Positions 1 through 8,381 of a stretch of 64,000 bases of DNA are shown here, piece after piece. Made by a program: the position numbers and the translations under genes. A model generated the notes under the pieces. It saw only the letters and a list, made by a program, of their open reading frames with translations, ran no database searches and was not told the DNA's origin. Positions within the stretch are counted from its first letter, which is position 1. Each line of letters starts with the position of its first letter. This stretch comes from Bacteroidota bacterium. Its GTDB lineage: Bacteria > Bacteroidota > Bacteroidia > Bacteroidales > FEN-979. The DNA is taken from assembly GCA_026391835.1 (NCBI GenBank), contig JAPLDF010000041.1, forward strand, positions 62,001-126,000, written 5' to 3'.

Positions 1-1071
1 CTGTGCATCATTAACACTTCAGGCTCCACAGGTACACCCAAAGGGGTGGTGTTAAATCACAGGAGTTTCATTGATTTTACCGAATGGGCCATCGAAACCC
101 TTAAGATTGGTGATGCTGAAATTATAGGCTCCCTCTCGCCCCTGGTTTTCGATATTTACAGTTTTGAGTTGTGCATGCTCATGGCCAAAGGCAGCACCAT
201 CGTATTGATCCAGGACAATTTATCTGCATTTCCTGCAGCAATATTGCAACTGATGCAGGAGAAACAGGTTTCCTTTATTTTTTGGGTACCCACCATCATG
301 GTCAATGTGGCCAATATGGACCTGCTGCGCAAAATCCCCCTGCCAAGCCTGAAAACAGTATGGTTTGCGGGAGAAGTTTTCCCCACAAAACAATTCAATT
401 ACTGGCAAAAACATCTTCCGGGTGCCATGTTTGTCAACCTGTATGGCCCGATTGAAATAACGCTCGATTGCACCTATTTCATCGTTGACCGCGAATTGAA
501 AGACGAAGAGCCTATCCCGATAGGATTCCCTTGCAGAAACACAGATATCCTGATATTAAACGGGCACAATAAAAAAGCGGCTGTCAATGAAGAAGGAGAG
601 CTTTGCGTGCGCGGAACTTCACTTGCAATGGGGTACTATAACAACCCGGAAAAGACAGCAACTGCCTTTGTGCAGAATCCCCTCAATACGTCCTATCCTG
701 AAATCATTTACCGGACGGGTGACCTCGTTTATAAAAACGAACGAAACGAAATTATTTTTAAAGGGCGAAAAGACACCTTGATTAAACACCTGGGCTACAG
801 GATAGAATTAGGCGAGATTGAGCATGTCATCATCAACACCCTGAAACTGGTCGAAAATGGCTGTATTGTGTATAACTTCACCAAAAAGGAGATCATCCTG
901 TTTTATGAAGCACAACATGACATACCGGTTGCGGAGATTAGAAAAGCTATTGCCATGGCATTTCCCAAGTATATGATTCCAGGTACTTATATCAGGATGG
1001 AGGAACTGCCGCGAAATACAAATGGAAAAATTGACAGGTTGTTCCTGAACAACAAGGTAAACCACAATTAA
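1..1071 (+). CDS. AMP-binding adenylating enzyme, C-terminal part (truncated by window edge)
   Basis: The frame is open from the first base, so these 356 residues are the C-terminal part of a larger ANL-superfamily enzyme; the ATG at 46 lies after the first conserved motif and is not the start. The ATP-site motifs appear in order: TSGSTGTPKG (residues 6-15), LYGPIE, YRTGDL, GYRIELGEIE and finally NGKID, which carries the usual C-terminal catalytic lysine. The family activates a carboxylic or amino acid as acyl-AMP and loads it on a carrier protein; the nearest subtypes by eye are DltA and NRPS A domains. Three free-standing carrier proteins lie downstream, so loading one of them is the likely role (inference). 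It is the first visible gene of a tightly spaced plus-strand cluster. The substrate cannot be read because part of the pocket region is missing. Confidence 0.9.
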   Translation: MCIINTSGSTGTPKGVVLNHRSFIDFTEWAIETLKIGDAEIIGSLSPLVFDIYSFELCMLMAKGSTIVLIQDNLSAFPAAILQLMQEKQVSFIFWVPTIMVNVANMDLLRKIPLPSLKTVWFAGEVFPTKQFNYWQKHLPGAMFVNLYGPIEITLDCTYFIVDRELKDEEPIPIGFPCRNTDILILNGHNKKAAVNEEGELCVRGTSLAMGYYNNPEKTATAFVQNPLNTSYPEIIYRTGDLVYKNERNEIIFKGRKDTLIKHLGYRIELGEIEHVIINTLKLVENGCIVYNFTKKEIILFYEAQHDIPVAEIRKAIAMAFPKYMIPGTYIRMEELPRNTNGKIDRLFLNNKVNHN

Positions 1072-1084
1072 CTTGTTTTCAAAA

Positions 1085-1846
1085 ATGAAAGTTGTTTTTG
1101 TCCAAGAGGAAGATGCCGTTTTGAATCACCATATCAGCCGGATCATAAACCTGAAACCGGTTTTATCAAACTATTTCGTTAAGGATCTGACCGGTTTTGA
1201 ATATTTCATGACTGAGAAAAGCATTATTCTACGAAAAAAGTATGATGATTTTTACAGGGTTTACATTATTACCACGGATATCAGTGAAATTGAAGTAATT
1301 TTATCTGATCTCGACGGAAAGAATGCCATAAATATTCCCGCAAAGGGTGAAATCGATGCGTGGAACAACCTTCTTTCGCTGTGTGGGTATGATCTTATTG
1401 GCGTGTATGAAAGATATTATAATCCGAACACAGAACCCGGAGAAGGGTTTACAGCCAGTTTCGCCGGTCCTGATGATTTTGAAAAGATCAAATCCATGAT
1501 GTACGGATATTTTAATCCAATGACAGACTGGCTGCCGACCGATGACATGTTGCAAAAAATGATACAAAACAACCAGGTTATTGTAAATGTGAAGCATCTT
1601 GAATTATCGGGTTTTTTTATTTATACATTTGAAGGAAAAAAATGCTATTTGAACTGCTGGTACGATAACAGCGGGGACGGTTTATACCTCTTGTACAATG
1701 TTTATGCATTGATGAAGATGAAAGATATCAGGTATTCCTATTTTTGGGTAAATGCCACAAACAATTATGTAACGAAGATTCATACCCTGCTTGGCTCAAG
1801 GCCGGATGGATTGAAAGACTATACCTTTTATAAACAAACTAACTGA
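1085..1846 (+). CDS. GNAT-like protein of unknown function
   Basis: About 253 residues from ATG 1085; a TTG 12 bases upstream is also in frame but less likely. The first 110 residues show nothing recognisable. The second half, beginning near GFTASFAGPDDFEKI, has the look of a GNAT acyltransferase: alternating strands, then a C-terminal WVNATNNYVTKIHTLLGSR segment like the asparagine-containing helix and final strand of that fold. The gene sits 13 bases after the adenylating enzyme and 6 bases before a carrier protein, so it belongs to the same transcription unit. A role as an acyl- or aminoacyl-transferase acting on carrier-bound acids is possible but is inference. No signal peptide or membrane segment is visible. 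Confidence 0.6.
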   Translation: MKVVFVQEEDAVLNHHISRIINLKPVLSNYFVKDLTGFEYFMTEKSIILRKKYDDFYRVYIITTDISEIEVILSDLDGKNAINIPAKGEIDAWNNLLSLCGYDLIGVYERYYNPNTEPGEGFTASFAGPDDFEKIKSMMYGYFNPMTDWLPTDDMLQKMIQNNQVIVNVKHLELSGFFIYTFEGKKCYLNCWYDNSGDGLYLLYNVYALMKMKDIRYSYFWVNATNNYVTKIHTLLGSRPDGLKDYTFYKQTN

Positions 1847-1852
1847 TGTATT

Positions 1853-2077
1853 ATGGAACTGAATGATTTTATTAAGGATTTTGCGGATCAATTTGATGAG
1901 ACCGATTTTTCAGAATTTGCTGCTGAAACAAAATTCCGGGAATTGGAAGAGTGGAGTTCCCTGACGGGCCTTGCCCTGCTGAACATGATTAAGGCCAAGT
2001 ACAAAATTCATGTTACGGCAGAACAATTATTGAAAATCAGCACAATAGGTGAGCTTTTCAACTTCATTCAACAATAG
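1853..2077 (+). CDS. Acyl carrier protein 1
   Basis: A 74-residue acidic helical protein of carrier-protein size. The phosphopantetheine site should be Ser36 in LEEWSSLTGL. The residue before it is Ser where most carrier proteins have Asp (DSL), so the motif is slightly atypical. It starts 6 bases after the preceding gene and ends 7 bases before the reductase at 2085. It would carry the acid activated by the adenylating enzyme or an elongation intermediate, after modification by a phosphopantetheinyl transferase encoded elsewhere. Which of the three carrier proteins pairs with which enzyme cannot be told from sequence; position suggests loading or the first step. Confidence 0.88.
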   Translation: MELNDFIKDFADQFDETDFSEFAAETKFRELEEWSSLTGLALLNMIKAKYKIHVTAEQLLKISTIGELFNFIQQ

Positions 2078-2084
2078 CAGGTAA

Positions 2085-2846
2085 ATGATTTCAGAACAGG
2101 TGTACGCCCCTTTTTCGCTCTGTAACAAGAAAATCCTGGTAACCGGGGCATCTTCCGGGATAGGGCGGGCAGTTGCAATCGAGTGTTCAAAAAACGGTGC
2201 GACAGTGATACTCACAGCCAGGGATAAAGCCCGCCTGGAGCAGACATACAATTCACTGACCGCCGGAGATCATGCCTCTTATTGCGCTGACCTGACAGAT
2301 GAATCGGAAGTTCAGTCCCTAGCAGGCCAGGTACCCCAGGTTGACGGAATTGTTCACTGTGCAGGCATCATGGAAACGTTACTGTTCCAGTTTGTAAAGA
2401 AGGAGCAATTGCAGCAAATCATGGAAGTAAATTTCCTGTCACCTGTTTTACTGACCCAACACTTGCTTGAACAGAAAAAACTAAGGAAAAACTCTTCGAT
2501 AGTTTTTATCTCTTCAATTGCCGGAGTAACATGTTCAGGGATCGGGAATTCGATGTATTCCGCTTCGAAAGGGGCCATCAATGGGATCATCAAGGGGATG
2601 GCGCTTGATCTTGCCCCAAAGAATATCAGGGTTAACAGTGTAATTCCCGGGATGATCGAAACCGGTTTTTTTAAAGAAGGGCTGATATCTGAAAGCCAGG
2701 TCGCCGAAGATAAAAACCGGTATCCGTTAAAACGGTATGGAAAGCCCGAAGAGGTGGCATTTGCTGCCATTTACCTGCTTTCGGATGCAGCAGGCTGGGT
2801 TACAGGTTCAAATTTATTGATCGACGGAGGTTACACTTTATTATAA
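2085..2846 (+). CDS. Short-chain dehydrogenase/reductase, FabG-like
   Basis: 253 residues, the normal length for a classical SDR. The cofactor motif TGASSGIG lies at residues 20-27, the NxAG-equivalent HCAG near 91, the catalytic Ser near 143, and Tyr158/Lys162 in YSASKG. The C-terminal GSNLLIDGGYTLL ending is typical of FabG-type enzymes. The likely reaction is NADPH-dependent reduction of a beta-ketoacyl-carrier protein to the beta-hydroxyacyl form. It is placed between a carrier protein (7 bases upstream) and a KAS III-type condensing enzyme (6 bases downstream), which supports a reduction step after chain extension. No dehydratase or enoyl reductase is present in the cluster, so the hydroxyl would be kept (inference). 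Confidence 0.9.
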   Translation: MISEQVYAPFSLCNKKILVTGASSGIGRAVAIECSKNGATVILTARDKARLEQTYNSLTAGDHASYCADLTDESEVQSLAGQVPQVDGIVHCAGIMETLLFQFVKKEQLQQIMEVNFLSPVLLTQHLLEQKKLRKNSSIVFISSIAGVTCSGIGNSMYSASKGAINGIIKGMALDLAPKNIRVNSVIPGMIETGFFKEGLISESQVAEDKNRYPLKRYGKPEEVAFAAIYLLSDAAGWVTGSNLLIDGGYTLL

Positions 2847-2852
2847 AACAAT

Positions 2853-3851
2853 ATGGGAGCCTATATAAAAGCAATTTCGTATTATTTGCCGGAAACTATC
2901 GTCACGAATGAGGATATTATCAGCCAGTTTCCAGAATGGACCGTTGATAAAATCGCAAAAAAGATCGGGGTTTTCAACCGGCATATCGCAGCTAGCGGAG
3001 AAACTGCAGGTGACCTTGCAGAAAAATCAGCCAACCTGCTTTTTAAAGAGCATGCGGTTGTGCCAGGTGATATAGACTTTATCCTGCTCTGTACGCAAAG
3101 CCCAGACTATTTTTTACCAACAACGGCTTGCCTCCTCCAGGCTAAACTGGGTATTCCCACCAAATGCGGGGCACTCGACTTCAACCTGGGCTGTTCGGGT
3201 TTTGTATATGGACTGGCAATTGCCAAAGGATTGGTTTGCAGCAACATTGCAAAAAACGTACTGCTTATTACAGCTGAAACATACAGCAAGCACATACATC
3301 CGCTGGACAAAGGGAACCTGACCATTTTTGGCGATGCGGCAGCCGCTACATTAATTTCTGCGGATGGTTTCGCAGAAATACTGGACTTCAGTTTAGGCAC
3401 TGACGGAAAAGGAGCTGAAAACCTTATTGTCAGGACAGGCGGCCTTCGGTCGGTTCAAAAAAAGTCGGATATTGTTTTTGATGAGTCCAACAATCCAATC
3501 AGTTCCGATTTCCTGTTTATGAACGGCTCTGAAATTTTCAATTTCACCTGCGAAGCAGTTCCACAACTGGTTAACGACACTTTGGCTGTCAATCACCTTG
3601 ATAAAGCGAATATTGATTTATTTGTTTTTCACCAGGCAAACAAGTACATGATTGATTTTTTAAGAAAGCTTATTGAAATCGAGAAAGAAAAATTTTACTG
3701 CTATCTCGAAAATGTTGGCAACACCGTATCATCTACGATTCCAATCGCTCTTAAGGAAGCTCAAAAAGAGGGAAAACTCCGTGGCAATATTTTACTGGCC
3801 GGATTCGGTGTTGGATATTCATGGGGTGGCGTAATAGTAAAAACCATTTAA
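2853..3851 (+). CDS. KAS III-type 3-oxoacyl-ACP synthase, copy 1
   Basis: 332 residues, as expected for the FabH family. The full catalytic triad is present: Cys114 in LGCSGF, His260 in FHQANK and Asn290 in NVGNTVSS. The C-terminal glycine-rich GFGVGYSWGG is also conserved. FabH-type enzymes condense an acyl thioester with malonyl-ACP by decarboxylation. This is unlikely to be the housekeeping FabH, because it lies among carrier proteins, reductases and sugar genes and a second KAS III gene follows at 4107. It starts 6 bases after the reductase. I infer one chain-extension step of a dedicated acyl group; a non-elongating acyltransferase role, known for some KAS III homologues, is the main alternative. 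Confidence 0.92.
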   Translation: MGAYIKAISYYLPETIVTNEDIISQFPEWTVDKIAKKIGVFNRHIAASGETAGDLAEKSANLLFKEHAVVPGDIDFILLCTQSPDYFLPTTACLLQAKLGIPTKCGALDFNLGCSGFVYGLAIAKGLVCSNIAKNVLLITAETYSKHIHPLDKGNLTIFGDAAAATLISADGFAEILDFSLGTDGKGAENLIVRTGGLRSVQKKSDIVFDESNNPISSDFLFMNGSEIFNFTCEAVPQLVNDTLAVNHLDKANIDLFVFHQANKYMIDFLRKLIEIEKEKFYCYLENVGNTVSSTIPIALKEAQKEGKLRGNILLAGFGVGYSWGGVIVKTI

Positions 3852-3876
3852 ATTTTAAGATATTTTCTATAAAGGC

Positions 3877-4110
3877 ATGGAAACAACAATCATTAATATT
3901 TTATCAGGACTTCGTCCCGAATTTGATTTTTCGGAGGATGTAGATTTTATGGAAGAAGGGATGTTGGATTCTTTTGATATTGTAAACCTGGTAACAGCTT
4001 TGGATACTGAATATGGCATTTCCATTGACGGGATGGATATTCTGCCCACAAATTTTTCCAGTGTTTCTAAAATTGTAGCTTTGTTGCAAAAAAACGGGGT
4101 AAAATCATGA
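3877..4110 (+). CDS. Acyl carrier protein 2
   Basis: 77 residues, acidic and predicted helical, with the phosphopantetheine serine at Ser32 in GMLDSFDIV, a canonical DSF/DSL-type site. The stop codon overlaps the start of the next KAS III gene (ATGA at 4107-4110), so translation of the two is probably coupled and the pair may act together. It lies 25 bases after the first KAS III gene. Of the three carrier proteins this one has the most conventional prosthetic-group site. Confidence 0.88.
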   Translation: METTIINILSGLRPEFDFSEDVDFMEEGMLDSFDIVNLVTALDTEYGISIDGMDILPTNFSSVSKIVALLQKNGVKS

Positions 4111-5171
4111 ATCTGAAATTTCGTCACAAGAAGATAACCGGTATCCTTACAATTTTACCTGAAAATGAGGTGAAGTTTGAGGATGAAATGGACCAGTACA
4201 ACTTTTCTCCTGCCAAGTCGCTGAAGCTTAAAATGGCCATGGGCTATAATACACACCGGGTTGCGAAAGAAGGTGTTTGCGCCTCCGATTTATGCATCCG
4301 TGGTTTGGATTACCTGTTTGAAAAAAAATTGCTGGACAAAAATGAAATTGATGCCCTGATCCTGGTAACCCAGTCACCTGATTATTTCATGCCCCCAACA
4401 AGCAATGTGATCCAGGGGCACTTCGGGTTAAAGCAGGATATGATTTGCATGGATATTAACCAGGGTTGCGCCGGATTTATCATTGGCCTTTTCCAGGCAT
4501 TCATGCTGCTTGAGCAGGATGAAATCAACAAAGTTGTTTTACTGAATGCGGATGTTCTCAGCCCGAAAGTTTCAAAAAGAGACCGGAACAGCAACCCGCT
4601 TATCGGAGATGCGGCTTCTGTTACCATTGTTGAGAAATCGGACGATTCAGGAATAATTTTCGGAAATCTCAAAATGGACGGAACCGGCTTCGACGCGCTG
4701 ATCATCCCGGCCGGCGGATCGAGGTTACCTGCTTCGGCAGACACAGCCCAGTTGCATGAAGATGCGGCAGGAAACTTCAGGTCGCTGAACCACCTGGTGA
4801 TGAAAGGGGACGAAGTATTTAACTTTGTTCAACGCGAAGTTCCCCCGATGATTGAGCAGTTGCTGTCAACCGCAGGTTGTTCACGCGAAGATGTGGATTT
4901 TTACATGTTTCACCAGCCCAATAAATTCATGCTGAATAAACTGGCCGACAAGCTTGGCGTACCACGGGAAAAGATGCCCAGCAACATTGTTGAGAATTTT
5001 GGCAATGCCAGCGGCGTTTCAATACCGACGGCTATCGGTTTTAACCTGGGCACCAGGCTAACCCGCGAATCCTTGCTGATCTGCCTGGCCGGTTTTGGTG
5101 TGGGACTTACATGGGCATCAATTTTAATCAGGCTGGAAAACCTGGATTTTAATGAAATTATCAATTACTAA
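4107..5171 (+). CDS. KAS III-type 3-oxoacyl-ACP synthase, copy 2
   Basis: 354 residues, slightly longer than copy 1 and clearly divergent from it. The catalytic triad is complete: Cys121 in QGCAGF, His269 in FHQPNK and Asn300 in NFGNASG. The TQSPDYFMPPTSN stretch parallels TQSPDYFLPTTAC in copy 1, so the two are paralogues. It overlaps carrier protein 2 by four bases and is followed after 3 bases by carrier protein 3. Two intact condensing enzymes in one operon suggest either two rounds of extension or two different starter specificities (inference). Confidence 0.92.
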   Translation: MNLKFRHKKITGILTILPENEVKFEDEMDQYNFSPAKSLKLKMAMGYNTHRVAKEGVCASDLCIRGLDYLFEKKLLDKNEIDALILVTQSPDYFMPPTSNVIQGHFGLKQDMICMDINQGCAGFIIGLFQAFMLLEQDEINKVVLLNADVLSPKVSKRDRNSNPLIGDAASVTIVEKSDDSGIIFGNLKMDGTGFDALIIPAGGSRLPASADTAQLHEDAAGNFRSLNHLVMKGDEVFNFVQREVPPMIEQLLSTAGCSREDVDFYMFHQPNKFMLNKLADKLGVPREKMPSNIVENFGNASGVSIPTAIGFNLGTRLTRESLLICLAGFGVGLTWASILIRLENLDFNEIINY

Positions 5172-5174
5172 ACG

Positions 5175-5402
5175 ATGGCAATTATGGAGCAATTAAAGGA
5201 AAAATTAAGTGTGATATTTGAGTTGGATAAAATAGATACAACATTAAAATTTGTCGATTTGGAGGAATGGGATTCTTTATCAAGTTTGTCAATCCTGGCT
5301 ATGCTAGACTCAGATTACAATATGGCAATGAGCAATGCCGACCTGTTAACGTATTCGACAATCCAGGACTTTTGCGATTATGTCATTAAAAACAGAAAAT
5401 AG
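5175..5402 (+). CDS. Acyl carrier protein 3
   Basis: 75 residues with the prosthetic-group serine at Ser34 in LEEWDSLSSL. An alternative start at 5184 would shorten it by three residues. It resembles carrier protein 1 around the site (LEEW-S-L) and less so carrier protein 2, so 1 and 3 may be duplicates. Its 3' end overlaps the next reductase gene by 23 bases in another frame, which implies translational coupling and a functional link between the two. Confidence 0.88.
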   Translation: MAIMEQLKEKLSVIFELDKIDTTLKFVDLEEWDSLSSLSILAMLDSDYNMAMSNADLLTYSTIQDFCDYVIKNRK

Positions 5403-6126
5403 CTATATACTGGTCTCTGCTGCCACTTCCGATATAGGCTATGCAACCGTTAATCGTCTGGCTGCAACAAATAACCTGATCCTGCACGGCCGCGACCAGG
5501 TAAAACTTGCATCATTGCTGAACCGGGTAAGCACCAGTCATAAAATCATCCTATGGTGTTATGATTTAAAATTTGTTGACGGCATCCAGGAGAGCTTGAA
5601 AAAAGTACTGGCAGAAAATGACATTACAATTTCAGGATTCGTTCATTGCGCTGGTACGTTGCGGATTTTACCGTTGAAGAATTTCAGGCTTGACTATGCC
5701 AGGGAAATTTTTGATGTCAACTTTTTCAGTGCGGCCGAGATTGTCAAAACGCTTTTGCTTAAGATCAACAAACAGGAATTAGCCTGCATTGTGCTGATCT
5801 CTGCCCTTTTTAGTAAATTTGGCAATAAGGGAAATTCGATGTATGCTGCCAGCAAGGGAGCGCTTGATTCATTTGTCAATTCAATGGCTGTTGAACTTGC
5901 TCCTGCTGTGAGGATCAATTCGGTGTTGCCGGGAGGGCTGAGAACCAGCATGACTGCACATTTGTTTGATTCGGAAGAGCATATGAAGGGGTTCAGGGAG
6001 AAGTATCTTTTAGGGGAGGGGGAGTGTGATGACGTTGCCGCCATGGTTGCATTCCTTATGTCGCAGGATGCAAAATGGATAACCGGCCAGCATTTTACCG
6101 TAGACGGCGGAGCTACCTGTCATTAA
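5380..6126 (+). CDS. Short-chain dehydrogenase/reductase with degenerate glycine motif
   Basis: 248 residues with the SDR fold. The catalytic residues are intact: Ser141, Tyr155 and Lys159 in YAASKG, and HCAG near residue 89. The C-terminal GQHFTVDGGATCH is family-like. The N-terminal cofactor motif reads SAATSDIG where classical enzymes have TGxxxGIG: the first glycine is Ala and the second is Asp. NAD(P) binding may therefore be altered, although TSDIG variants occur among polysaccharide-locus SDRs. It overlaps carrier protein 3 by 23 bases. The likely role is a second beta-keto reduction or another redox step on a carrier-bound acyl chain. Confidence 0.85.
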   Translation: MSLKTENSYILVSAATSDIGYATVNRLAATNNLILHGRDQVKLASLLNRVSTSHKIILWCYDLKFVDGIQESLKKVLAENDITISGFVHCAGTLRILPLKNFRLDYAREIFDVNFFSAAEIVKTLLLKINKQELACIVLISALFSKFGNKGNSMYAASKGALDSFVNSMAVELAPAVRINSVLPGGLRTSMTAHLFDSEEHMKGFREKYLLGEGECDDVAAMVAFLMSQDAKWITGQHFTVDGGATCH

Positions 6127-6136
6127 AACAAACAAC

Positions 6137-6982
6137 ATGAAAGAAACAATATTATTCAACAGCAAAACCGGCAAGGTATCCAATATTGATTTTTTCAATG
6201 CGCTTCTTTCAATAGATGCGGATAAGGCAGATGTATTGTATATCCATACGGCACTTAATTTTGGTGTTCCGGGTGGCCTGATGAAAAAGGAGTTGCTGGA
6301 GTCCATTTACGCCACCTTAAAGGATCTGGGTGTTTCAACGTTGATTTTCCCTGCGTATACATTCAGTTTCTGCAATGGAAACGGGTTTAACCTGCAAACC
6401 TCGAAGACGCCGATGGGCCTGTTAAATGACTTTGTCAGGCAGAAAGATGAAGCTGTCAGGTCAGTTGATCCCCTCATGTCGAATGTTCTCATTGGCAAAC
6501 ATACCAACTTCGTAACGAAAATCGGGAAATGCTCGGTTGGGAAAAATTCCACTTTTGACCTTTTGCATAACACCGATTTAAAGGTGAAATTCCTGTTCCT
6601 CGGTCCGAAAATCGGAGATTGTTTCACTTTCATGCACTATATTGAAGAAAACGAGGAGGTTCCGTACCGGTATAAAAGAATGTTCACCGGGGAAATCACC
6701 GATGGGGCCAAAACATATATTGACAGTTATGAACTTTTTGTGCGCTACAGCAATGTCAATCCTGGCACCGGGTCGTATATTTATGAAAATATCCTCCTGG
6801 AAAAGGGAATCGCTAGAAAACATAAGATCGGCGACAGCGCAATCACCATTCTCGACGAACAACCTGCCTATGCCTGCTATGTCGATTTACTAAAACTTTC
6901 TCCCAGTTTTTATATCAGCGAGCCCTTTGATGCCAGCTCCAAAACCACAAAGTTTGAAGTAAAGAATATGGTTGCCTTATAA
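6137..6982 (+). CDS. AAC(3)-family N-acyltransferase
   Basis: 281 residues matching the aminoglycoside 3-N-acetyltransferase family (Antibiotic_NAT fold). Visible signatures are IHTALNFGVPGG near residue 36, TLIFPAYTFSFC, the AVRSVDPLMSNVLIGK region, then STFDLLH and TFMHYIEE. In drug-resistance enzymes the corresponding segment usually has a His-Pro pair; here it is Asp-Pro, as in homologues found in surface-polysaccharide loci. Together with the aminotransferase downstream this suggests acylation of an amino group on a sugar rather than antibiotic resistance (inference). It starts 10 bases after the reductase. Confidence 0.85.
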   Translation: MKETILFNSKTGKVSNIDFFNALLSIDADKADVLYIHTALNFGVPGGLMKKELLESIYATLKDLGVSTLIFPAYTFSFCNGNGFNLQTSKTPMGLLNDFVRQKDEAVRSVDPLMSNVLIGKHTNFVTKIGKCSVGKNSTFDLLHNTDLKVKFLFLGPKIGDCFTFMHYIEENEEVPYRYKRMFTGEITDGAKTYIDSYELFVRYSNVNPGTGSYIYENILLEKGIARKHKIGDSAITILDEQPAYACYVDLLKLSPSFYISEPFDASSKTTKFEVKNMVAL

Positions 6983-6993
6983 TCAAGTCAGCC

Positions 6994-7641
6994 ATGGGAA
7001 TTAAGATTAAAACAATAAAGAACAACCCGGTTGAATCCAACTGTTATATCATTTCAGCTGACAAGGATCAAAGCTGCATTGTAATCGATCCCGGTGAAAA
7101 AGAGTGCGAACAGCTATTAAGCTACCTGGAAGAGAACTCACTGACACCCGGATTCATCATTTTAACACACGAACATTTTGACCATATCTGGGGCGTTAGC
7201 AAATTAAAAAGCATTTATGATTTTAAATTGATCTGTTCGCGGTACTGTTCAGGGAGGATTACAACGCAAAAAGGAAACCTGTCCGTATTTTACGACCAGG
7301 TCGGGTTTGTTACCAACCCTGCTGACATTACGGTTGAAGAAATGAATTACCTGTTGCCATGGGTTGGCGGAGTTGTAAAATTCATTCCAACACCCGGACA
7401 TACAGGCGGATGTGTGTGTGTTGATGTTGACAACAATTTATTTACCGGTGATTTTATGATCAAAGGAGTAAGGACAAATACAAAATTACCAGGTAGCAGC
7501 ATTGAAAGGTTAAACGAAAGTTTTGAGACTGTGTTGTCGTCTTACCGGGATAACGATCCCTTTGTTTACCCGGGGCATGGCGAACCTTTTTATTTCCATG
7601 AGGTTGTTTCAACATTGAAATCAGCAATTCCTGTAAAATGA
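6994..7641 (+). CDS. Metallo-beta-lactamase-fold hydrolase
   Basis: 215 residues of the glyoxalase II-like branch. The metal ligands are clear: HEHFDH at residues 59-64, His in PTPGHTGG, Asp in FTGDFM and His in YPGHGEP. Such enzymes hydrolyse thioesters such as S-lactoylglutathione, and some act on carrier-bound thioesters. In this operon it could release or proofread the acyl chain, but that is inference; a general glyoxalase II role is equally compatible with the sequence. The gene overlaps the next one by four bases (ATGA at 7638-7641). Confidence 0.85.
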   Translation: MGIKIKTIKNNPVESNCYIISADKDQSCIVIDPGEKECEQLLSYLEENSLTPGFIILTHEHFDHIWGVSKLKSIYDFKLICSRYCSGRITTQKGNLSVFYDQVGFVTNPADITVEEMNYLLPWVGGVVKFIPTPGHTGGCVCVDVDNNLFTGDFMIKGVRTNTKLPGSSIERLNESFETVLSSYRDNDPFVYPGHGEPFYFHEVVSTLKSAIPVK

Positions 7642-8381
7642 AAATCGCAAAACTGGCTGTTGATTCTAAAATACTGAAACGCAGGTTGTTCGAAATTATT
7701 GATTTTGACAACGACTGGATCTCGTTCGAAAAACAGGAACCCGAACTGATCAATTCAAAAGATCCCCACTATATTCAAATACGGATTGAGAGCAAGAACC
7801 TCGACATTATTAATTATTTCGAGGATCATGGATTCCGTTTTGCTGAATTTAAAATTTACAGGAGATTGTCAACCAACAATGATCTGATCAGCAGTGCCGT
7901 ACTTTATCCATTTTCGGTCAGATCCGTCACAGAAAAGAAAAAACTCAACGACGTTCTGAAGATTGCGGCAACAGCTTCTTTTGAGGACCGGTTTTCGATG
8001 GACCATCATTTTTCAGAGGCCCTTTCAAAAGAAAGGAATCTCTCGTTCATTAAACGGTCTTTTAACCGGGATGATGAATTCCTGCTTGAGTATTTCAACC
8101 AACAAAATGACCGGACTGTTGGCTTTCAAACCGGGAAGTTCATCAGCCGGTCAGAGGTAATGTTGCATCTGAATGGCGTTTCCAGCGATCTGGATGGAAT
8201 GAATTACCGCGAACTTTTTGACCATTTGCTTTACAACTGGCTTAAGACAAACAAGATCAAATTTATTTATGCCGTTTCCAGCGGACTGAATATGAATGAG
8301 ATGAATCTGGCTATAAACAGGCAGGGTTACACCATCGAATCAACAAGTGTTATCTTGCGAAAAATATACCGTAATGATTAA
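7638..8381 (+). CDS. GNAT acyltransferase resembling amino-sugar N-acyltransferases
   Basis: 247 residues. The layout (divergent first half, then [11 protein letters not shown] and a GNAT core with [21 protein letters not shown] and a C-terminal [20 protein letters not shown]) resembles WecD/RffC, which acetylates dTDP-4-amino-4,6-dideoxygalactose. It overlaps the upstream hydrolase by 4 bases and the downstream aminotransferase by 8, so all three are translationally coupled. The parsimonious role is acyl transfer to the amino group made by that aminotransferase. Whether the donor is acetyl-CoA or one of the carrier proteins cannot be read from the sequence. Confidence 0.75.
   Translation: MKIAKLAVDSKILKRRLFEIIDFDNDWISFEKQEPELINSKDPHYIQIRIESKNLDIINYFEDHGFRFAEFKIYRRLSTNNDLISSAVLYPFSVRSVTEKKKLNDVLKIAATASFEDRFSMDHHFSEALSKERNLSFIKRSFNRDDEFLLEYFNQQNDRTVGFQTGKFISRSEVMLHLNGVSSDLDGMNYRELFDHLLYNWLKTNKIKFIYAVSSGLNMNEMNLAINRQGYTIESTSVILRKIYRND

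Noticed and set aside
5380-5402. Overlap between carrier protein 3 and the second reductase as a sign of frameshift
   Set aside because: Both proteins are full length with normal ends, so it is an ordinary coupled overlap.
6137-6982. Aminoglycoside resistance gene
   Set aside because: Although it is in the AAC(3) family, the Asp-Pro in place of His-Pro and the sugar-locus context argue against drug resistance.
8347-8373. In-frame GTG giving a longer aminotransferase
   Set aside because: The extra nine residues overlap the upstream gene and do not resemble the family's start; ATG 8374 does.
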